Source: Erysipelatoclostridium sp. AM42-17
Lineage (GTDB): Bacteria; Bacillota_I; Bacilli_A; Erysipelotrichales; Coprobacillaceae
Direction of reading: 5' to 3'
Assembly: GCF_003480255.1 (NCBI RefSeq)
Contig: NZ_QUIN01000020.1
Location: 1-46,394, forward strand
Length of the DNA stretch: 46,394 bases
The position numbers and the translations under genes are program-made. This document shows, piece by piece, positions 45,001 to 46,394 of this stretch (position 1 is its first letter; each line of letters opens with the position of its first letter). The notes under the pieces were generated by a model that was not told the origin of the DNA, did not search any database, and was given only the letters and a program-made list of their open reading frames with translations.

Positions 45001-46394
45001 TGATAAGGCAGATGGTGAATATACTAAAGTTAATGAAGCACCAATCACAGATACACATTATTCTATTGATCAATTAACTGATGGAAAATATTACTATAAA
45101 GTTCAAGCATGTAGTGGAGATGCTGATTATTTAGATAGTGATTTAAGTAGAGCACAATCTATTAAAGTTTCTGCACCAACTGCTATTGATTTAGATGTAA
45201 CTTCTGCAACAGTAGGTGTAAATCAAGATTATACAATTCAAGTAAAAACAACATTAGATCCAAGTACATTATCATGGAGTAGTGATAATCCAGATGTTGC
45301 TACTGTAACTAATGGAGTTGTTCATACTTTAAAACCAGGAAAAGCTACAATCACTGTGTCATCTGGTACTATTTCAAGAACATTTAGCTTAACTGTCATG
45401 GGTTCATTAGAATCACCAGTATTAAACAAAACAACAGATGATAATAATGTAACTCTTTCATGGAATGCTATTGAAAATGCAACAAATTATGAATTATATC
45501 GTAAACAAAATAATGGTGAATATCAAAAAATAGCAACAACTGATCAATTATCATATCAAGATAAAAACTTAGATCCAGGAGATTATAGTTACAAATTAGT
45601 TGCTAAAGGAAGTGAATTCTACGCAGATTCTACAGATAGCAATGAAGTATCTACAAGAATAACAAAACAATTAGAAGCAGCAACACCAAAAGCAACAGTA
45701 ACAAAAAATACTGTTAAATTAACATGGGATAAAGTAGAACATGCTTCAAAATATCAAATCTTAAAAGCAAATGCTGAAGGACAATATGAAGAAGTAGCAA
45801 CAGTCGATACAAACAGTTATGAAGAAACAGGATTAGACGCTGGAACATATTCATATAAAGTTGTTGTTTTAGGAGATGAAATTTATACAACATCAAAAGA
45901 AAGTGAAGCTGTAGAAGCTACAGTCAAAGTAGAAAAATTGGCATCAGTGGTATTAGATGCAAAACAAGAAGGAAATAAAGCAAAACTAAGCTGGCAAGCA
46001 GTAGAACATGCAAGTGGTTATGAAGTCTACCGTAAAGATAACAATGGAGAATATAAACTTGTGTTAGAAACAAATCAAACAAGCTTTGAAGAAACAATGA
46101 CACCAGGAACACATCAATATAAAGTTATCGCTAAGGGAACAGGGAACTATGGATCAAGTGATGCTGTAGAAAGTGATGTTTATAAAGTTACAAAACAATT
46201 AGAAGCAGTAACACCAAAAGTAGCAGTAACAAAAAATACTGTTAAATTAACATGGGATAAAGTAGAACATGCTTCAAAATATCAAATCTTAAAAGCAAAT
46301 GCTGAAGGACAATATGAAGAAGTAGCAACAGTCGATACAAACAGTTATGAAGAAACAGGATTAGACGCTGGAACATATTCATATAAAGTTGTTG
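39023..46394 (+). CDS. Giant secreted GH81 endo-beta-1,3-glucanase with discoidin, Ig-like and FN3-like modules (partial, runs off the window)
   Basis: One uninterrupted frame of 2457 codons, still open at the right edge. It starts at TTG 39023 after AGAGGGGAG. Signal peptide about 1-37 (AIMA/QQQ). Modules: two F5/8-type (discoidin, CBM32-like) domains at about 50-180 and 186-333; GH81 catalytic region about 360-1135, with D805 in SDHHFTYGYF (acid) and E880 and E884 in NNQEAGSE (base side), 75 and 4 residues apart as in characterised GH81 enzymes; chitobiase C-terminal-type domains (YTTDGSTPT and YTTDGSEPT) near 1142-1216 and 1360-1436; discoidin-like domains near 1226-1354, 1482-1620, 1626-1740 and 1748-1873; bacterial Ig (Big_2-like) domains near 1876-1956 and 2052-2126; FN3-like domains near 1960-2045 and from about 2130 onward. 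It would cut beta-1,3-glucan at the cell surface. The C-terminal anchor is out of view. Confidence 0.9.
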   Translation, partial: MKKKKTISKYAACFLALNMAAEPITGLSMFRPSAIMAQQQDVITESNDPYLVSSNKEVTVSSVRGDATGDLATDGSDDTRWESDWRGDKAEWIKIDLKKETKITKIHLNWEGACASEYQIQISDDDDSWTNIKEVTDGKAGKIDFDFDQVTARFVRIYASKRAMIAYGVSLFEFQVYGFNGLYKVNLAQNKPVQASSLLDEWWMKDENGNIKPGETPDAKNAVDGNMSSRWRSGNDSSYFKENTPQWISVDLQGLYKIGQVNITYDGEAAATIYDLQVSNDGQNWQTVYRQLRGNNKKQKIRLTATGRYVRVLCRSKFRDAYIAIKELEIFRQMEDEKDVTHTIPDLPKKEVVSVKNSKATYNSNDIYFANQARYPEYIEDNLKNKPLASNDWWQSLVINETGNALSLLPLKVKYEPTKGLGLLTYSKSKWNKADDYTQGAVTASKSESTMAFYVEPSDFDDSQAYNKVSGYGDYHVSVNYYDANGLSMSNTFVKGSPYTYFDFHDKKTISLNINDDEQAGVTAIFFDEKGDILTEEGKITTDHIGIKTVTGDKTNYYDVNVPADTQFEKTDTGLKITIKDDDSYMSIGTMTDASQLNQFYLHGYAFVTDTNVAYDFDESTSKITSSYNLTTKVKRDGFTDQSYQCMFPHQWDKYASDQDLTKLNIIYDSPRGNLKLYDGNSFKMQDTFYGMVPEFTAPTNGEYDENELLSYLDNLDQGTQGNLVGSDAYWQGKSLHPLGMGVLVADQVGNTEYRDKFLGKMKTILTDWLTYSGEGDQAFFFYDKNWGTLYYKDSEFGANRDISDHHFTYGYFVFACSVLATYDDEFYQDYKEMIDLIVRDYASPDKNDNMFCRYRSFDPYEGHSWAGGYADNDDGNNQEAGSESLFGWVGAYLWATKREDKKMRDSAIFGFTTELNAVEHYWFNYYGKSNDGLDHSGWPEDWPSKIIGQTYGSSYFYGTFFGGYPTYIYGIHWCPVGEYISYYGVDKKAAANIYQGVIDDTNGQKAAHPEVTDYPDTLNSWQHIFLPFLSLSDSDRAMQELNHDTQSQAEGFNTYWFLNNMKDLGQRTTDICATGGVSSSVYVKEVDGKKQYQAMVWNPTDHDIEVTFKNSENKVVGNATIAAQSLLRLDPTQKDAVQTQKPTFSVESDTYDDTQYVKISSETKGATIHYTTDGSTPTTNSPVYKGRIAVSESTTIKAIAVKDDYINSSMNSVKINIDTNCITTGINLATNKPVVASSENGNVASNATDHNAKTRWEAAQKDDQWIYVDLQQEYDINKVKLSWESAYAKGYEIQVSNTPDDETSWKTVYTETNGDGNFDEAIFNPTKARYVRIKMNQAGTDYTYSLYEIGVYEARKISKPQLSLKSGTYQGNQFLSIASGTKGVQFRYTTDGSEPTEKSKLYIPGLTLTKDTNIKVKAFKKGMLASDTVSGNYVINNGVDIGDEDLYDKAPKFSVKEDEEIEEELLAGEKGASDTNELISGNLAYNKNVVVSSLENENSKQNLVDGNIDSTWSSDFRNVEDRNKEYCYVDLGASMDVNQVKLHWVNNTAPGNKYAIQVSDDEKNWKTVYIYNQANNNSDDATDVCNFDTIKARYVRMQGIKLGQGYGYALREMEVRNLTDAQPFGQNVGVDAMYEGDTYDNLHDGNMDTSTTLSGQGSFTFDLAKTYNIDRMTFDHEQAGQGTYTISYSTDGENWTKIDSSNLDKNIDLSFDAVDARYIKVDYNVEGSINVKELQVYTVGSSRDEEAKETIYNGVDAVASTNTQDAIKVLKDEDRWQADGNDQNEWIYIDLGEAKDINEVKFNWEGAYAKAYTIQVSNDASSWDDVYSTDQGHVGDDTASFATVNARYVKVRCDQRGTDWAASLYSMKAGYVEPIELDHILVGPQESKIALKDKLQLNYVFYPANATDQSITFKSSNEEVATVNAKGVVTAKKLGEATITAIAANNKTYEVKVKVTGKISKPSLTLDQKVYNSVDLSWDAIEFADHYNVYVSDKADGEYTKVNEAPITDTHYSIDQLTDGKYYYKVQACSGDADYLDSDLSRAQSIKVSAPTAIDLDVTSATVGVNQDYTIQVKTTLDPSTLSWSSDNPDVATVTNGVVHTLKPGKATITVSSGTISRTFSLTVMGSLESPVLNKTTDDNNVTLSWNAIENATNYELYRKQNNGEYQKIATTDQLSYQDKNLDPGDYSYKLVAKGSEFYADSTDSNEVSTRITKQLEAATPKATVTKNTVKLTWDKVEHASKYQILKANAEGQYEEVATVDTNSYEETGLDAGTYSYKVVVLGDEIYTTSKESEAVEATVKVEKLASVVLDAKQEGNKAKLSWQAVEHASGYEVYRKDNNGEYKLVLETNQTSFEETMTPGTHQYKVIAKGTGNYGSSDAVESDVYKVTKQLEAVTPKVAVTKNTVKLTWDKVEHASKYQILKANAEGQYEEVATVDTNSYEETGLDAGTYSYKVV
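45662..46394 (+). repeat. 528-bp tandem repeat in the FN3-like tail of the GH81 protein
   Basis: Bases 45662-45866 recur at 46190-46394 with three substitutions in 205 bases, an offset of 528 bases or 176 residues, in frame. One period contains two different FN3-like modules (LEAATPK... with LTWDKVEHASKYQI, then LASVVLD... with LSWQAVEHASGYEV). The second copy is cut by the window edge, so the copy number is unknown. Confidence 0.9.

Noticed and set aside
41109..46112. Several minus-strand open frames of 60-90 codons across the GH81 region
   Set aside because: The plus frame is continuous and full of recognisable domains; the minus frames are low-complexity His/Leu-rich shadows caused by codon bias.
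1..46394. CRISPR arrays, insertion sequences, prophage or defence genes
   Set aside because: Looked for direct-repeat arrays, transposase motifs and nuclease/helicase clusters; none was seen. The only direct repeats are the in-frame 528-bp units of the GH81 gene.

Overview
The window is AT-rich Gram-positive (Bacillota) DNA. The gene content, the very AT-rich codon use and a 5S rRNA tail resembling those of Erysipelotrichia/Mollicutes suggest an anaerobic gut member of the Erysipelotrichia (Coprobacillaceae-like). That placement is inferred from gene content, not from a phylogeny. Anaerobic markers are pyruvate formate-lyase with its activase and an FprA-type diiron flavoprotein. No transposase, integrase, phage gene or CRISPR array was seen.

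Layout. (1) 1-2760: the 3' tail of a 5S rRNA gene, then clpB under a promoter bracketed by two CIRCE (HrcA) operators. (2) 2818-7928: a YihY membrane protein, then a tight rsmE / unknown / mtaB / MurE-like ligase operon. (3) 7948-11964: a stand-alone PRD protein divergent from pflB-pflA. (4) 12096-15159: ROK fructokinase, metY and a Nit2-like amidohydrolase as separate units. (5) 15203-22810: an oligopeptide ABC system, oppA1-oppB-oppC-oppD-oppF-oppA2, with two paralogous lipoprotein receptors, each behind its own promoter and a shared TTGTATACA-type palindrome. (6) 22916-28476: PspC and a small membrane protein; a minus-strand operon pepT - diacylglycerol kinase-like - GH32; an RNase H / secreted nuclease pair; a small membrane protein. 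(7) 28590-33393: GT2 glycosyltransferase, a leader with its own promoter and terminator, cysE, a PAP2 phosphatase, an AI-2E family permease and fprA. (8) 33477-33553: tRNA-Arg(CCU). (9) 33651-38901: a more accessory-looking stretch with a frameshifted membrane LuxR regulator, a tail-anchored surface protein, a MarR/MATE efflux pair behind a clear operator, and a small P-loop kinase. (10) 39023-46394: one enormous open frame of at least 2457 codons, still open at the right edge. It is a secreted GH81 endo-beta-1,3-glucanase with about six discoidin-like domains, two chitobiase C-terminal-type domains, two bacterial Ig domains and a growing tail of fibronectin-III-like repeats.

How the genes fit together. 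The organism looks like a fermenter living on peptides (two Opp receptors, PepT), fructose or fructans (ROK fructokinase, GH32) and probably beta-1,3-glucan from yeast, plants or algae (GH81). Pyruvate would be cleaved by PflB, and sulfur assimilated by CysE and MetY. Genes are compact, and many stop codons lie inside the terminator hairpin. The items most worth a second look are the GH81 giant and its upstream palindromes, the frameshifted membrane LuxR gene, the DNA-binding-less PRD protein facing pflB, the aberrant Mur ligase, and the TTGTATACAA site shared by oppA1, oppA2 and the GH81 gene.
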